Shown: positions 50,700-60,224, numbered from the stretch's first letter. The stretch is 64,000 nucleotides of DNA from Asanoa ishikariensis (GCF_900107455.1 NZ_FNQB01000001.1:2728001-2792000), one strand, 5' to 3'. Notes: generated by a model not told the origin, from the sequence alone. Numbers and translations are program-made.

Positions 50700-53564
50700 C
50701 TAGAGCGCGAGCACCCGGTCGAGGAAGTCGCGGTAGCGGCGCATCGCCACCCGCATCGCCTCGGTGTCCGGCGCGTCGGAGTCGCGCCGCGGGTCGAGCT
50801 CGACCTGCTCGGCGAGCAGCGTCTCGGCGAGCTGCTGCACCGCGCGGGCCACCAGGGCCTGCGCGTGCCCGAGGGCCTCGGTCGGCTCGTCGACGAACTG
50901 CGCCTTGACCTCGTGCCACTCGGACTTCAACGCGTCGGCCGCGTCGGCACTCCACACCGCGATCCGGGTCTCCGGCACGTCACCCGGACGCAGCGGCGGC
51001 CCGCTGACCGGGCGCACCTCGGCGGCCGGCGACCCGAGGTCGGTCAACGTCGGGGCGGCGACGACCGGCTCCGCGTGCGCGTGCGGGCTCGGCGGGAACT
51101 CCACCGTGTCCCCAGCCTCTTCCGCCGCGTCGGCCGGCTCGTCGCTCTCAGCCAGGTCGTCGACCGGCTGAGGAGCTTCGGCGGTCTCCACCAGACCCTC
51201 GTCGTCGGCGGCGACCTCCTCGGCCGGTGCGTCGACGGCGGCGGTCTCGACGAGTTCCTCGCCCGCGACCTCGTCGGCCTCGGGCTCTTCGTCGGCGTCC
51301 GCGACCGCCTCGGCCGCGGGCTCGTCCGCGTCGTCGCTGTCAGAGGCCGCCTCGGGCTCCGCCTCGACGTCGTCGGCTTCGGCTTCGGGCTCAGCCTCGA
51401 CGTCGGTCGCCGCCTCGGGCTCGCCCTCCGCGTCAGCCTCGGGCTCCGCCGCGGTCTCGGCGACCGCTTCGGGCTCCTCGTCCGCGGTGTCTCCGTCGTC
51501 AGTGGCGGCCTCGGAGTCGCTCTCGACCTCCGCGTCGGCCTCCGCCTCGATGTCGGTGTCGACGTCCGGCGCCGCTTCGTCCTCGGTCGTCTCGACGACG
51601 GCTTCGGGCTCCGCGTCGGCGGTGTCCTCGTCGTCGGTCTCGGTAGCGGCCTCAGGCGCCGCCTCGACCTCGGTCTCCGCGACGGCTTCCGGCTCGTCGT
51701 CCGCGGCCTCGTCGTCGGTCGCGGCCTCTGCCTCGGTCTCGGCAACGGCTTCCGGCTCGCCGTCGGTCGCGACCTCGGAGTCGGCCTCCGCCTCGACGTC
51801 GGTGTCGGTCGCCGCTTCGGCGACGGCCTCAGGCTCGCCGTCCGCAGCGTCCTCGTCGTCGGCGGGTTCGGCCGCTGCCTCGTCCTCGGTCTCAGTGACC
51901 GCTTCGGGCTCGGCGTCAGCGGCAGCCTCGTCCTCGGTCTCGGCGTCCGCGTCGGCCTCGGTGACCGCCTCGGGCTCCGCGTCAGCGGTGTCCTCGTCGT
52001 CGGTCTCAGCCGCGGCCTCAGGCGCCGCTTCAGCCTCGTCCTCGGCGACAGCTTCCGGCTCGGCGTCCGCGTCGGCCTCGTCGTCGGCAGCCTCGGGCGC
52101 TGCTTCAGCTTCGGTCTCGGTGACGGCCTCGGGCTCCGCGTCAGCGGTGTCCTCGTCGTCGGTCTCAGCCGCGGCCTCAGGCGCCGCTTCAGCCTCGTCC
52201 TCGGCGACAGCTTCCGGCTCGGCGTCCGCGTCGGCCTCGTCGTCGGCAGCCTCGGGCGCTGCTTCAGCTTCGGTCTCGGTGACGGCCTCGGGCTCCGCGT
52301 CAGCGGTGTCCTCGTCCGCGGCCTCGGTGGCCGCCTCGGGATCGGTCTCGACCTCACCGTCCGCGCCGGCCTCCGCCTCGTCGTCCGCGACTTCGGTGAC
52401 GGCTTCGGCTTCCGCCGGCGCCCCACCTTCGGCCTCGTCCTCGGTGTCGGTCGCGGTCTCGGTGACGGCTTCGGCTTCCGCCGGCGCCTCGTCCTCGTCG
52501 TCCGTCGCGGTCTCGATGACAGCCTCGGCTTCGGCCGGTGCCTCGTCCTCGGCCTCCACCTCGTCCTCGGCGTCGGCGTCGGTCGCGGTGACTGCCTCGG
52601 CTTCCGCCGGCGCCTCGCCTTCGGCCTCGTCCTCGGTGTCGGTCGCGGTCTCGGTGACGGCCTCGGCTTCCGCCGGTGCCTCGTCCTCGACCTCAGCGTC
52701 GGTGTCCGTGTCGGTCGCGGTGAGTGCTTCGGCTTCGGCCGGTGCCTCGTCCTCGGCCTCCACCTCGTCCTCGGCGTCGGCGTCGGTCGCGGTGACTGCC
52801 TCGGCTTCCGCCGGTGCCTCGCCTTCGGCGTCGTCCTCGGTGTCGGTCGCGGTCTCGGTCTCGGTCTCGGTGAGAGCCTCAGCCTCAGCCTCTGCCGGTG
52901 CCTCGTCCTCGACGGTCGCCGCCTCAGGCTCCGGGTCGGTCACGGTGTCGGTGGTGGCGACCACGTCGGCGTCCACAGTGGCGGCGGCCGGCTCGTCGCC
53001 CTCGGCCGGTGCGTCGGTGGTGGTCGCGGCCTCTTCGGCCAGCAGAGCCTGCCATTCACGCTCGAACTCCGGGTCGGCTGCGGCCGCGGCGGCGGCGGTC
53101 TCTGCCGCTTCCTCCGCGTTCTCGGCGACGACCGGCTCGGCCTCGACCACCTCCGCGGCGGCCGCCTCGGCCTCCGCCACCGCCGAAGCGTCCGCCGCGT
53201 CCAGCGCCGCCTCGGCGTCGCCGGGGGCCACGGCCGGGGTGGTGGTGCTGTCCGATTCGGACTCCGTGGATGCGGGAGCGGTCGCCCACGGGGAGCCGGA
53301 CGTGTCGGGAGCGTTCAGGAACTGGGTCGCGATCGGGGGGAGCGGCTGCGCGGTCGGTTCACCCGGACGGATGACCGGGGTCTCGATCGTGGTCTCGGTC
53401 AGGGCAGCCGACACCGGGCCGGCCGGCTCGGTGGTCTCCGCAGCCTGGGCCGCGGCGAGGGCGTCGAGTGCCGACACCGGGCTGTCGTCGCCGGGTGGGC
53501 GCTGGCCGGGCAGGGAGATAGTGGGCTCGCCCTGGTCGGGCTGGGAGTGGGGCTGGGGCTGCAT
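50700..53564 (-). CDS. Large acidic Glu/Ala/Asp repeat protein with conserved C-terminal helical domain
   Basis: A 954-residue protein. About residues 190-840 consist almost wholly of Ala, Glu, Asp, Thr, Val and Pro in repeats such as [16 protein letters not shown] and [18 protein letters not shown], predicted to be disordered and strongly negative. The N-terminus (1-115) is Pro/Thr-rich. The last 95 residues, with [20 protein letters not shown] and [19 protein letters not shown], form a helical domain that I recall as the C-terminus of uncharacterised Streptomyces proteins with a FVDDP motif. No signal peptide or membrane segment is seen. The ATG has AAGGAAA upstream. The gene is alone between hisI and the Drr operon. 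Confidence 0.82.
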   Translation of the reverse strand: MQPQPHSQPDQGEPTISLPGQRPPGDDSPVSALDALAAAQAAETTEPAGPVSAALTETTIETPVIRPGEPTAQPLPPIATQFLNAPDTSGSPWATAPASTESESDSTTTPAVAPGDAEAALDAADASAVAEAEAAAAEVVEAEPVVAENAEEAAETAAAAAAADPEFEREWQALLAEEAATTTDAPAEGDEPAAATVDADVVATTDTVTDPEPEAATVEDEAPAEAEAEALTETETETATDTEDDAEGEAPAEAEAVTATDADAEDEVEAEDEAPAEAEALTATDTDTDAEVEDEAPAEAEAVTETATDTEDEAEGEAPAEAEAVTATDADAEDEVEAEDEAPAEAEAVIETATDDEDEAPAEAEAVTETATDTEDEAEGGAPAEAEAVTEVADDEAEAGADGEVETDPEAATEAADEDTADAEPEAVTETEAEAAPEAADDEADADAEPEAVAEDEAEAAPEAAAETDDEDTADAEPEAVTETEAEAAPEAADDEADADAEPEAVAEDEAEAAPEAAAETDDEDTADAEPEAVTEADADAETEDEAAADAEPEAVTETEDEAAAEPADDEDAADGEPEAVAEAATDTDVEAEADSEVATDGEPEAVAETEAEAATDDEAADDEPEAVAETEVEAAPEAATETDDEDTADAEPEAVVETTEDEAAPDVDTDIEAEADAEVESDSEAATDDGDTADEEPEAVAETAAEPEADAEGEPEAATDVEAEPEAEADDVEAEPEAASDSDDADEPAAEAVADADEEPEADEVAGEELVETAAVDAPAEEVAADDEGLVETAEAPQPVDDLAESDEPADAAEEAGDTVEFPPSPHAHAEPVVAAPTLTDLGSPAAEVRPVSGPPLRPGDVPETRIAVWSADAADALKSEWHEVKAQFVDEPTEALGHAQALVARAVQQLAETLLAEQVELDPRRDSDAPDTEAMRVAMRRYRDFLDRVLAL
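51982..52299 (-). repeat. 159-bp coding repeat in two near-perfect tandem copies
   Basis: The unit starting at 51982 recurs at 52141 and begins again at 52300, a period of 159 bp (53 codons). The two full copies encode the same 53 residues. The rest of the acidic region shows shorter, diverged repeats. The exact copies point to a recent duplication or to gene conversion. Confidence 0.85.
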
Positions 53565-53860
53565 GCGGGTGATTTCCTTCCGTCCGCTCCGTCAAGACCC
53601 GGCCGGGCGATGCCAGGATGGGGGGCGCCGGACAGGTGGGGGAGACGGGACGCGACTGCCGGAACGGAACGCGTCGGGCCCGTGTGCCGGTTGGACACGG
53701 GTGGACGCGCGGAAAGGGCAGGGGAGCGCCCCGCCGGTGAGTGGAGAAACCCGGGCGGCGCACGCTCAAACTACCGCGACGTGAGCCGGAGCACAGCCCC
53801 TGATTTCGCTCAGATATCCCCAGGATGTGGTCCTGCCGCCGGTACGGAACAATTGGTCGG

Positions 53861-54217
53861 GTGGCCGTACCAGAATCGGGTCTCGACCCTGCGATCGCTG
53901 CCCGTCTGAAGCGCACCGACGACGGGCTGGTGCCCGCTGTCGTCCGCCGGCACGACGACGGCGAGGTGCTGATGCTCGCCTGGATGAACGACGAGGCGCT
54001 GCATCGCACGCTGACCACCGGCCGGGCCACCTACTGGTCGCGCAGCCGCCACGAGATCTGGGTCAAGGGCGAGACCTCCGGCCACCACCAGTACGTGAAG
54101 TCCGCCGCCCTCGACTGCGACGGCGACACCATCCTGCTGACCGTCGAGCAGATCGGCCCCGCCTGCCACACCGGCACGCCCACCTGCTTCTCCGACGAGC
54201 TGACGGTGGGCGCATGA
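53861..54217 (+). CDS. hisI: Phosphoribosyl-AMP cyclohydrolase HisI
   Basis: Zinc enzyme that opens the adenine ring in the third step of histidine synthesis. The 118-residue sequence has [16 protein letters not shown] near residue 32, [17 protein letters not shown] near 58, and the metal ligands in [21 protein letters not shown] (near 83-102). It lacks a fused HisE domain, so phosphoribosyl-ATP pyrophosphatase is separate. GTG 53861 is the likely start; an AACAAT hexamer lies 7 bp before it. About 300 bp of non-coding DNA separate it from the divergent acidic-protein gene. The stop overlaps trpE. Confidence 0.95.
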   Translation: MAVPESGLDPAIAARLKRTDDGLVPAVVRRHDDGEVLMLAWMNDEALHRTLTTGRATYWSRSRHEIWVKGETSGHHQYVKSAALDCDGDTILLTVEQIGPACHTGTPTCFSDELTVGA

Positions 54218-55740
54218 CCACGGGGGCGGTGACACCGACCCTCGAAGAGTTCGCCGACCTGGCGCGCACCGGACGGGTCGTGCCCGTCACCCGGCGGCTG
54301 CTCGCCGACGGCGAGACCCCGGTCGGCGTCTACCGCAAGCTCGCCGGCGGCCCGGGCACCTTCCTGTTGGAGTCGGCCGAGCAGGGCGCGGGCAGCGCCG
54401 GCACGACCTGGTCGCGCTACTCCTTCGTCGGCGTACGCAGCGCCGCCACGCTGGTCGAGCGCGGCGGACGGGCCGAATGGCTGGGCACTCCGCCGGAGGG
54501 CGTGCCGGCCGACGGCGACCCCGTCGACGTGCTGCGGGCGACCGTCGCCGCACTCACCGGCGGGCGGCACGACCCCGACGGGCCGCCGTTGACCGGAGGC
54601 ATGGTCGGCTACCTGGCGTACGACCTGGTCCGCCGGTTCGAACGCCTGCCCGAGCTGGCCGACGACGAGCTCGGCGTGCCCGAGCTCGGCATGATGCTGG
54701 CGACCGACCTGGTGGTGCTGGACCACTACGCGGGCTCGGCGATCCTCGTCGCCAACGCGATCCTGCCGCCCGACGCGACCCAGGAAGGCATCGCGGCCGC
54801 CTACCACCACGCGGTCGGCCGGCTGGACGCGATGACCACCTCGCTGTCCCGGCCGACCCCGCCGATGATCTCCACGATCGACCTGCCTCCGGCCGAGCCG
54901 AGGTTGGAGAGCCGGACGCCGGACGGCGGCTACCCCAAGGCGGTGGAGCTCGCCAAGGAGGCGATCCGGGCCGGCGAGTGCTTCCAGATCGTCGTCTCGC
55001 AGCGGTTCGAACGCCGCACCACCGCGGACCCGCTCGACGTCTACCGGGTGCTGCGGACCACGAACCCCAGCCCGTACATGTATCTGCTGCGGTTCGACGA
55101 CTTCGACATCGTGGGCTCGTCGCCGGAGGCGCACCTCAAGGTCACCGACGGCCGGGCGCTGCTGCACCCGATCGCCGGCACCCGCCCGCGCGGGCGCGAC
55201 CAGCGGCACGACAACGAGCTCGCGACCGAGCTTCTCGCCGACCCCAAGGAGCGCGCCGAGCACGTGATGCTGGTCGACCTGGGCCGCAACGACCTGGGTC
55301 GGGTCTGCGTGCCGGGCACGGTCGAGGTGCCGGAGTTCGCCACCATCGAGCGCTACAGCCACGTCATGCACATCGTCTCGACCGTGGTGGGGCAGCTCCA
55401 CCCCGACCGGACCGCGTTCGACGCGCTGGCGGCGACGTTCCCGGCCGGCACGCTGTCCGGTGCGCCCAAGGTCCGGGCGATGGAGATCATCGAGGAGCTG
55501 GAGCCGGCCCGCCGGGGCGTCTACGGCGGCACCGTCGGCTACCTCGGCTTCGGCGGCGACCTCGACATGGCCATCGCCATCCGCACGGCGCTGATCCGCG
55601 ACGGCGTGGCCTACGTGCAGGCCGGTGCCGGCATCGTCGCCGACTCCGACCCGGCCGCCGAGGAGCGGGAGACCCAGAACAAGGCCGCCGCGGTCCTGGC
55701 CGCGATCGGCGCGGCCGAGACGCTGCGGGCGGCGCGATGA
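54214..55740 (+). CDS. trpE: Anthranilate synthase component I TrpE
   Basis: Converts chorismate to anthranilate using ammonia from TrpG, which is not encoded here. The chorismate-binding core is intact: [11 protein letters not shown] (near 262), [10 protein letters not shown] (near 306), [10 protein letters not shown] (near 323), [12 protein letters not shown] (near 352) and [19 protein letters not shown] (near 412). The tryptophan feedback site LLES near residue 50 is kept, with a short [11 protein letters not shown] insert before WSRYSFVG. Length is 508 residues. The ATG overlaps the hisI stop, linking histidine and tryptophan genes. Confidence 0.95.
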   Translation: MTTGAVTPTLEEFADLARTGRVVPVTRRLLADGETPVGVYRKLAGGPGTFLLESAEQGAGSAGTTWSRYSFVGVRSAATLVERGGRAEWLGTPPEGVPADGDPVDVLRATVAALTGGRHDPDGPPLTGGMVGYLAYDLVRRFERLPELADDELGVPELGMMLATDLVVLDHYAGSAILVANAILPPDATQEGIAAAYHHAVGRLDAMTTSLSRPTPPMISTIDLPPAEPRLESRTPDGGYPKAVELAKEAIRAGECFQIVVSQRFERRTTADPLDVYRVLRTTNPSPYMYLLRFDDFDIVGSSPEAHLKVTDGRALLHPIAGTRPRGRDQRHDNELATELLADPKERAEHVMLVDLGRNDLGRVCVPGTVEVPEFATIERYSHVMHIVSTVVGQLHPDRTAFDALAATFPAGTLSGAPKVRAMEIIEELEPARRGVYGGTVGYLGFGGDLDMAIAIRTALIRDGVAYVQAGAGIVADSDPAAEERETQNKAAAVLAAIGAAETLRAAR

Positions 55741-56237
55741 GCGGGAGAAAAGGCCTCACCCTGACCGTGCTGCTCTGCATCGTGGGTGCCGGCCTGGCGT
55801 TCATCGGCGCGGGACGCACCTGGGAGAGCGGCTACACGCACAACGTCGCGCCGCTGCCGCCGTCGAGCTTCGACCAGACCGGTGGCGACCTCGTGCCGGG
55901 CCTGGCCGCGCTGGCGCTGGTCGGGCTGGCCGGCGCCGGGGCCCTGCTGGCCACCCGGGGCTGGGGGCGCCGCGTCGTGGGCGTACTCCTGGTGCTGGTG
56001 GGTGTGGGTCTGCTGGCCCTGTCGCTCGGGCGGGCTTTCGACGCCAGCACCGCGTGGCCGGCGCTCACCGCGGCCGGCGGAGTGCTGGTGGTGCTCAGTG
56101 GGCTCGCGGCCGCAGCGGCCGGCCACCGCTGGCCGGCGATGGGGGCGCGCTACGAGCGGTCCCCGAAGAAGTCGGTGGGGGGCACCACCGACACCTGGAA
56201 CGCCCTGGACCGCGGTGAGGACCCGACGGTCAGGTGA
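55737..56237 (+). CDS. Trp-region conserved membrane protein (TIGR02234 family)
   Basis: A 166-residue actinobacterial membrane protein nearly always found between trpE and trpC. Four hydrophobic helices (about 5-24, 53-72, 80-98 and 106-127) and the extracytoplasmic loop with GRTWESGY match the family. Function unknown; its fixed position suggests a link to tryptophan or anthranilate handling. The ATG overlaps the trpE stop. Its TGA overlaps the end of the convergent small gene by 8 bp. Confidence 0.9.
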   Translation: MSGRKGLTLTVLLCIVGAGLAFIGAGRTWESGYTHNVAPLPPSSFDQTGGDLVPGLAALALVGLAGAGALLATRGWGRRVVGVLLVLVGVGLLALSLGRAFDASTAWPALTAAGGVLVVLSGLAAAAAGHRWPAMGARYERSPKKSVGGTTDTWNALDRGEDPTVR

Positions 56238-56487
56238 GTGAGCGCGCCTTGACCTTCGCCACGCGCGGCATGGTGACGATCATCGCCACGTGACGCCGCA
56301 CCTCGTCGCGCTGGTCGGCGCGGGCCCGGTCGGCACAGATGGCCTCCCAGGCGTTGCCGCGCGCCGTGCGGACGCGGTCTCCGGCGACCACCCGCGACGC
56401 GCTGTCGATGACCCCGTACGCCGCGGACAGAACGGCCCGTGGAAGGTCCGCTATCCCGCCCTGCTGCCGTGCCAGTGTGTTGTCCAT
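56230..56487 (-). CDS. Small uncharacterised actinobacterial protein (85 aa)
   Basis: An 85-residue helical protein with many Arg, Ala and Asp residues and no membrane segment; [20 protein letters not shown] and [20 protein letters not shown] are its main blocks. Third-position GC is high as in real genes of this genome. No family recognised. The start ATG 56487 is tentative; a longer frame reaches 56526. It is convergent with the trp membrane protein gene and divergent from trpC. Confidence 0.5.
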   Translation of the reverse strand: MDNTLARQQGGIADLPRAVLSAAYGVIDSASRVVAGDRVRTARGNAWEAICADRARADQRDEVRRHVAMIVTMPRVAKVKARSLT

Positions 56488-56642
56488 AGCCCGCCCCGAT
56501 GAACAAGTCCCCTGTGGTCGGTGCACAAGTGGCCACCGTCGACCAGTTTGCCCGACGACATCCTCCGCGAGGGCTGTTTCGCCAGAGTGTCCGACCCGTG
56601 GCGGATGCGGTCCCCATCACCCCCTTAGTAACCGGCGGCACA

Positions 56643-56674
56643 CCCACGGTGGGACGGGCCGGGCATTATGCCCG
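56643..56674. promoter_or_regulatory. Two palindromes in the trpC upstream region
   Basis: CCCACGGTGGG (56643-56653) and CGGGCATTATGCCCG (56660-56674) are perfect odd-length palindromes with centres 19 bp apart, in the 256-bp gap between the divergent small gene and trpC. They are good candidates for a regulator site. I see no Trp-rich leader peptide or attenuator hairpin. Confidence 0.4.
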
Positions 56675-56730
56675 ACCACGCGGGGTGAGACGGCCCATAC
56701 CCCGGACGCTGTCCGCCGTCCGGCGGGCCA

Positions 56731-56736
56731 TAGCAT
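56731..56736 (+). promoter_or_regulatory. -10-like TAGCAT of trpCBA
   Basis: TAGCAT ends 7 bp before ATG 56744. No ribosome binding site intervenes, so trpC may be translated from a leaderless mRNA. Confidence 0.45.
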
Positions 56737-56743
56737 CGGGCGC

Positions 56744-57631
56744 ATGACACCCGGAAAGGGGAGTCCGTTGGTGAATGCTGATGAACCGCAGGGTGACGAC
56801 GGCGCCAACCCGGCGGCGCCGGTGAGTGTCCTCGACGAGATCATCGCGGGCGTGCGCGAAGACGTCGAAAGTCGGCAGCAGCAGGTGCCACTGGAAGAGG
56901 TCAAGCGGCTCGCCGCCGCCGCGCCCCCGCCCCGCGACGCCCACGCGGCGCTGCGCCGGCCCGGTGTGGCGGTGATCGCGGAGGTCAAGCGCGCGTCACC
57001 GTCCCGCGGCCAGCTCGCCGACATCCCCGACCCTGCCGAACTGGCCAGTGAATACGCGGGCGGCGGAGCCCGCTGCATCAGCGTGCTCACCGAGGGCCGA
57101 TGGTTCGGCGGCTCGCTGGACGACCTGGCCGCCGTGCGCGCCGCGGTCGACATCCCGGTGCTCCGCAAGGACTTCGTGGTCTCCAGCTATCAGGTGCACG
57201 AGGCGCGGGCGCACGGTGCCGACATGGTGCTGCTGATCGTCGCCGCGCTCGAGCAGAACGTGCTGACCGGCCTGCTGGAGCGGATCGAGTCGCTCGGCAT
57301 GACCGCCCTGGTCGAGGTGCACGACGAGGAAGAGGCCGACCGGGCCATGGAGGCCGGCGCGCGGGTGATCGGCGTCAACGCCCGCAACCTGCGTACCCTC
57401 GAGGTAGACCGGTCGGTGTTCGAGCGGATCGCCCCCGGGTTGCCCAACAACGTGGTCAAGATCGCCGAGTCGGGTGTACGCGGGCCGCACGACCTCATCC
57501 GCTACGCCTCCGCCGGTGCCGACGCGGTGCTGGTCGGCGAGGGACTGGTGACCCAGAAGAGCCCCCGGGACGCCGTCGCCGAGCTGGTCAACGCCGGCAA
57601 CCACCCCGCGACTCCGAGGCCGGTGCGATGA
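56744..57631 (+). CDS. trpC: Indole-3-glycerol-phosphate synthase TrpC
   Basis: Barrel enzyme that cyclises CdRP to indole-3-glycerol phosphate. Active-site segments are [13 protein letters not shown] (near 78), [16 protein letters not shown] (near 110), [12 protein letters not shown] (near 138), [13 protein letters not shown] (near 210) and [11 protein letters not shown] (near 241). With ATG 56744, chosen for the TAGCAT hexamer, it has 295 residues; GTG 56771, which has GGGGAG upstream, would give 286 and is a real alternative. The N-terminal 28 residues are not conserved. The stop overlaps trpB. Confidence 0.93.
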   Translation: MTPGKGSPLVNADEPQGDDGANPAAPVSVLDEIIAGVREDVESRQQQVPLEEVKRLAAAAPPPRDAHAALRRPGVAVIAEVKRASPSRGQLADIPDPAELASEYAGGGARCISVLTEGRWFGGSLDDLAAVRAAVDIPVLRKDFVVSSYQVHEARAHGADMVLLIVAALEQNVLTGLLERIESLGMTALVEVHDEEEADRAMEAGARVIGVNARNLRTLEVDRSVFERIAPGLPNNVVKIAESGVRGPHDLIRYASAGADAVLVGEGLVTQKSPRDAVAELVNAGNHPATPRPVR

Positions 57632-58833
57632 CCGACGTCCTGCTACCCGACGCCACCGGGCATTTCGGGCCCTTCGGCGGCCGCTTCATCCCGGAGGCCC
57701 TGGTCGCCGCGCTCGACGAGCTCGACGCCGCCTACCGGTCCGCCAAGGCCGACCCGGTGTTCGTGGCCGAGTTCGAGGCGATGCTGCGTGACTACGCGGG
57801 TGCGCCCTCGTCGCTCTACGAGGCCCGCCGGCTGAGCGCCCAGGCCGGCGCGCGGATCCTGCTCAAGCGCGAGGACCTGCTGCACACCGGCGCGCACAAG
57901 GTGCGCAACGTGCTCGGCCAGGCGCTGCTCACCAAGCGGATGGGCAAGCGCCGGGTGATCGCCGAGACCGGGGCCGGCCAGCACGGTGTGGCCGCGGCGA
58001 CCGCGGCGGCGTACATGGACCTCGAGTGCGTGGTCTACATGGGCGAGCTCGACACCGAGCGCCAGGCGCTCAACGTCGCCCGCATGCGGATGCTGGGCGC
58101 CACGGTCATCCCGGTGACCAACGGCTCCCGGACGCTGAAGGACGCGCTCAACGAGGCCCTGCGGGACTGGGTCGCCTCCGTCGACGAGACCCACTATCTG
58201 CTGGGTACGGCGGCCGGCCCGCACCCGTTCCCGGAGCTGGTCCGCGACTTCGTGGGCGGCATCGGCCGGGAGGCCCGCGCCCAGTCGCTGGAGCGGCTCG
58301 GCGGGCTGCCCGACGCGGTGGCCGCCTGCGTCGGCGGTGGGTCCAACGCGATCGGCATCTTCCACGCGTTCGTACCCGACGAGGGTGTCCGCCTGTACGG
58401 GTTCGAGGCGGGCGGCGACGGCGTGAAGACCGGCCGGACGGCCGCGTCGATCACCGCCGGCTCGAAGGGTGTGCTGCACGGCGCCCGCACGTACGTGCTC
58501 CAGGACGCCGACGGGCAGACGCTGGAGTCGCACTCGATCTCGGCCGGCCTGGACTACCCGGCCGTCGGGCCCGAGCACGCCTGGCTGCACGACACGGGCC
58601 GGGCGATCTACGAGCCGGTCGACGACTCCGAGGCGATGGCCGCCTTCCAGGTGCTCTGCCGCACCGAGGGGATCATCCCGGCGATCGAGAGCGCACACGC
58701 GCTGGCCGGTGCGCTGCGGATCATCCCCAAGCTGCGCGAGGAGCTCGGCCGGGAGCCGGTCGTCGTGGTCAACCTGTCCGGACGGGGCGACAAGGACGCG
58801 CACACCGCCGGCCAATACTTCGGGATCCTCTGA
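57628..58833 (+). CDS. trpB: Tryptophan synthase beta chain TrpB
   Basis: PLP enzyme that condenses indole with serine. The PLP lysine is in [11 protein letters not shown] (near residue 90), and the phosphate-binding loop [10 protein letters not shown] (near 235) and [11 protein letters not shown] (near 112) are intact. The residues after the lysine read KVRNVLGQ where KINN is usual; the change is mild. Length is 401 residues. The ATG overlaps the trpC stop. It is joined to trpA through a 25-codon mini-ORF. Confidence 0.96.
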   Translation: MTDVLLPDATGHFGPFGGRFIPEALVAALDELDAAYRSAKADPVFVAEFEAMLRDYAGAPSSLYEARRLSAQAGARILLKREDLLHTGAHKVRNVLGQALLTKRMGKRRVIAETGAGQHGVAAATAAAYMDLECVVYMGELDTERQALNVARMRMLGATVIPVTNGSRTLKDALNEALRDWVASVDETHYLLGTAAGPHPFPELVRDFVGGIGREARAQSLERLGGLPDAVAACVGGGSNAIGIFHAFVPDEGVRLYGFEAGGDGVKTGRTAASITAGSKGVLHGARTYVLQDADGQTLESHSISAGLDYPAVGPEHAWLHDTGRAIYEPVDDSEAMAAFQVLCRTEGIIPAIESAHALAGALRIIPKLREELGREPVVVVNLSGRGDKDAHTAGQYFGIL

Positions 58834-58834
58834 T

Positions 58835-58912
58835 ATGAGCGAGCGAAGCGAGCGCGGTCGGCTCAGCATCCTGTGGTCAGGCTCCGCCGAGCGAAGCGAG
58901 GTGGCGGCATGA
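58835..58912 (+). CDS. Mini-ORF with GAGCGAAGCGAG repeats bridging trpB and trpA
   Basis: An ATG one base after the trpB stop opens a 25-codon frame whose TGA overlaps the trpA ATG. It starts MSERSERGRL, contains one Trp codon and ends AERSEVAA. The DNA holds two copies of GAGCGAAGCGAG, a mirror-symmetric motif often seen near starts and stops in Micromonosporaceae. The frame may only be the reading of this repeat, but the overlap would let ribosomes pass from trpB to trpA. Confidence 0.4.
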   Translation: MSERSERGRLSILWSGSAERSEVAA

Positions 58913-59712
58913 GCATCGCGGTTGCATTTGAGAAGGCCCGGGCCGAGGGGCGGGCGGTGCTGGTCGGGTGCATGCCGGCCGGGTTCCCGACCGTCGACGG
59001 CAGCATCGCGGCGATGAAGGCGATGGTCGAGTCCGGCGTCGACGTCATCGAGCTGGAGATTCCTTACAGCGACCCGGTGATGGACGGCCCGGTGATCCAG
59101 AAGGCCAGCGACATCGCGCTGGCCAACGGGGTCCGGGTGGCCGACACGATGAAGATCGTCGAGGCCGTCGCCGCCACGGGCGCCCCGGTGGTCACGATGA
59201 CCTATTGGAACCCCATCGAGCAGTACGGGGTCGACAGGTTCGCCCGCGACTACGCGGCGGCCGGCGGCACCGGGCTGATCACGCCGGACCTGATCCCGGA
59301 CGAGGCGCACGACTGGCTGGCGGCATCCGACGCGCACGGGCTGGACCGCACGTTCCTGGTCTCGCCCTCGTCGACGGACGCCCGGCTGGCGATGACCCTG
59401 GCGCACTGCCGCGGCTTCGTCTACGCCACCGCGCTGATGGGCGTCACCGGCGCCCGCGAGCAGACCTCGACGGCGGCGCCGACCCTGGTCGCGCGGATCC
59501 GCGCGGTCAACCCGGACCTGCCGGTCGGGGTGGGTCTCGGCGTACGCGACGGCGCCCAGGCCGCCGAGGTCGGCTCCTTCGCCGACGGGGTGATCGTCGG
59601 CAGCGCGTTGATCCGTTGCGTGCTGGAAGCTCCCGACGAGGCGTCGGGCCTCGCGGCCCTGCGCTCGCTGTCGGCGGAGTTGGCAGCGGGTGTGCGGGCG
59701 GTGAAGCGCTAG
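58909..59712 (+). CDS. trpA: Tryptophan synthase alpha chain TrpA
   Basis: Cleaves indole-3-glycerol phosphate to indole, which is channelled to TrpB. The catalytic Glu and Asp are in VIELEIPYSDPVMDGPVIQ (about residues 46-64), and GFVYATALMGVTGAR (near 170) and GVGLGVRDG (near 205) bind the phosphate. Length is 267 residues. The ATG overlaps the mini-ORF stop. The TAG directly abuts the stop of the convergent Nudix gene. Confidence 0.95.
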   Translation: MSIAVAFEKARAEGRAVLVGCMPAGFPTVDGSIAAMKAMVESGVDVIELEIPYSDPVMDGPVIQKASDIALANGVRVADTMKIVEAVAATGAPVVTMTYWNPIEQYGVDRFARDYAAAGGTGLITPDLIPDEAHDWLAASDAHGLDRTFLVSPSSTDARLAMTLAHCRGFVYATALMGVTGAREQTSTAAPTLVARIRAVNPDLPVGVGLGVRDGAQAAEVGSFADGVIVGSALIRCVLEAPDEASGLAALRSLSAELAAGVRAVKR

Positions 59713-60210
59713 CTAGCCGGCTAGGCCGACCACTACGTCCTGGCCGCGCACGTCGACCGTGTCGGCGGCGTCCGGATAGTCGGGCTCCGTGTCGCGGTCG
59801 ACCCGGCACACCACGCCGGAGCGGCCGGCCACCGCGTCGGCGATCGCCATGCGGGTGGTCGGTGTCATCGGCTGTGGCAGGTCCTGCGGGTCGTGCCAAC
59901 TGAGGCGACAGATCCGGCCGGGCGCGTTGACCAGCGCCTCGCCGTTCGCGTGGCACCGGAACACGTGCACCACGAGATCGGGCAGGCCCTGGCCGCACAG
60001 CTCGTACAGGCCGACCAGATCGATCATCTTGACATCCATGCCGGTCTCTTCGCGGATGTCGCGGACGGCTGCGTGGATCGGACTCTCGTTCTCACGGACC
60101 TTCCCGCCGGGCAGCCCCCACCGGCGGTGTCCCTGGCTCTGCTGGCAGAGCAGCACGCGGCCGGCGTCGTCGGTGACGATCGCTCCGACCGCGGATGTGA
60201 GGGAGTTCAT
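59713..60210 (-). CDS. Nudix hydrolase
   Basis: A 165-residue hydrolase with a complete Nudix box: GGKVRENESPIHAAVRDIREETGMD (starting near residue 35), where the Glu residues bind magnesium. The substrate, some nucleoside diphosphate linked to a group X, is not predictable. The start region NSLTSAVGAIVTDDAGRVLLCQQ is typical. A TAGCTT hexamer lies 8 bp before the ATG. The gene sits between trpA and lgt, which are neighbours in many actinobacteria. Confidence 0.9.
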   Translation of the reverse strand: MNSLTSAVGAIVTDDAGRVLLCQQSQGHRRWGLPGGKVRENESPIHAAVRDIREETGMDVKMIDLVGLYELCGQGLPDLVVHVFRCHANGEALVNAPGRICRLSWHDPQDLPQPMTPTTRMAIADAVAGRSGVVCRVDRDTEPDYPDAADTVDVRGQDVVVGLAG

Positions 60211-60218
60211 ACCCCATC

Positions 60219-60224
60219 AAGCTA
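60219..60224 (-). promoter_or_regulatory. -10-like TAGCTT of the Nudix gene
   Basis: On the minus strand TAGCTT ends 8 bp before the ATG at 60210; the bases between hold no clear ribosome binding site, so a leaderless transcript is likely. Confidence 0.4.

Noticed and set aside
51200-52900. Possible CRISPR array, because of many short repeats
   Set aside because: Repeats are in-frame codon repeats without regular unique spacers, lie inside a coding gene, and no cas genes are present.
53565-53860. Possible attenuator or riboswitch before hisI-trpE
   Set aside because: No Trp- or His-rich leader peptide, no clear terminator/antiterminator pair, and the hisI start has a -10-like hexamer only 7 bp upstream.
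49845-53909. Very long plus-strand open frame (1354 codons) opposite the Drr and acidic-protein genes, and another of 765 codons at 51487-53784
   Set aside because: They arise because GC-rich Glu/Ala/Asp codons on the minus strand leave no stops on the other strand. The minus-strand genes have ribosome binding sites, terminators and recognisable domains.
58834-58912. GAGCGAAGCGAG repeats as an attachment site or insertion sequence end
   Set aside because: No integrase or transposase is nearby and no target duplication is visible; the motif looks like a dispersed intergenic repeat.
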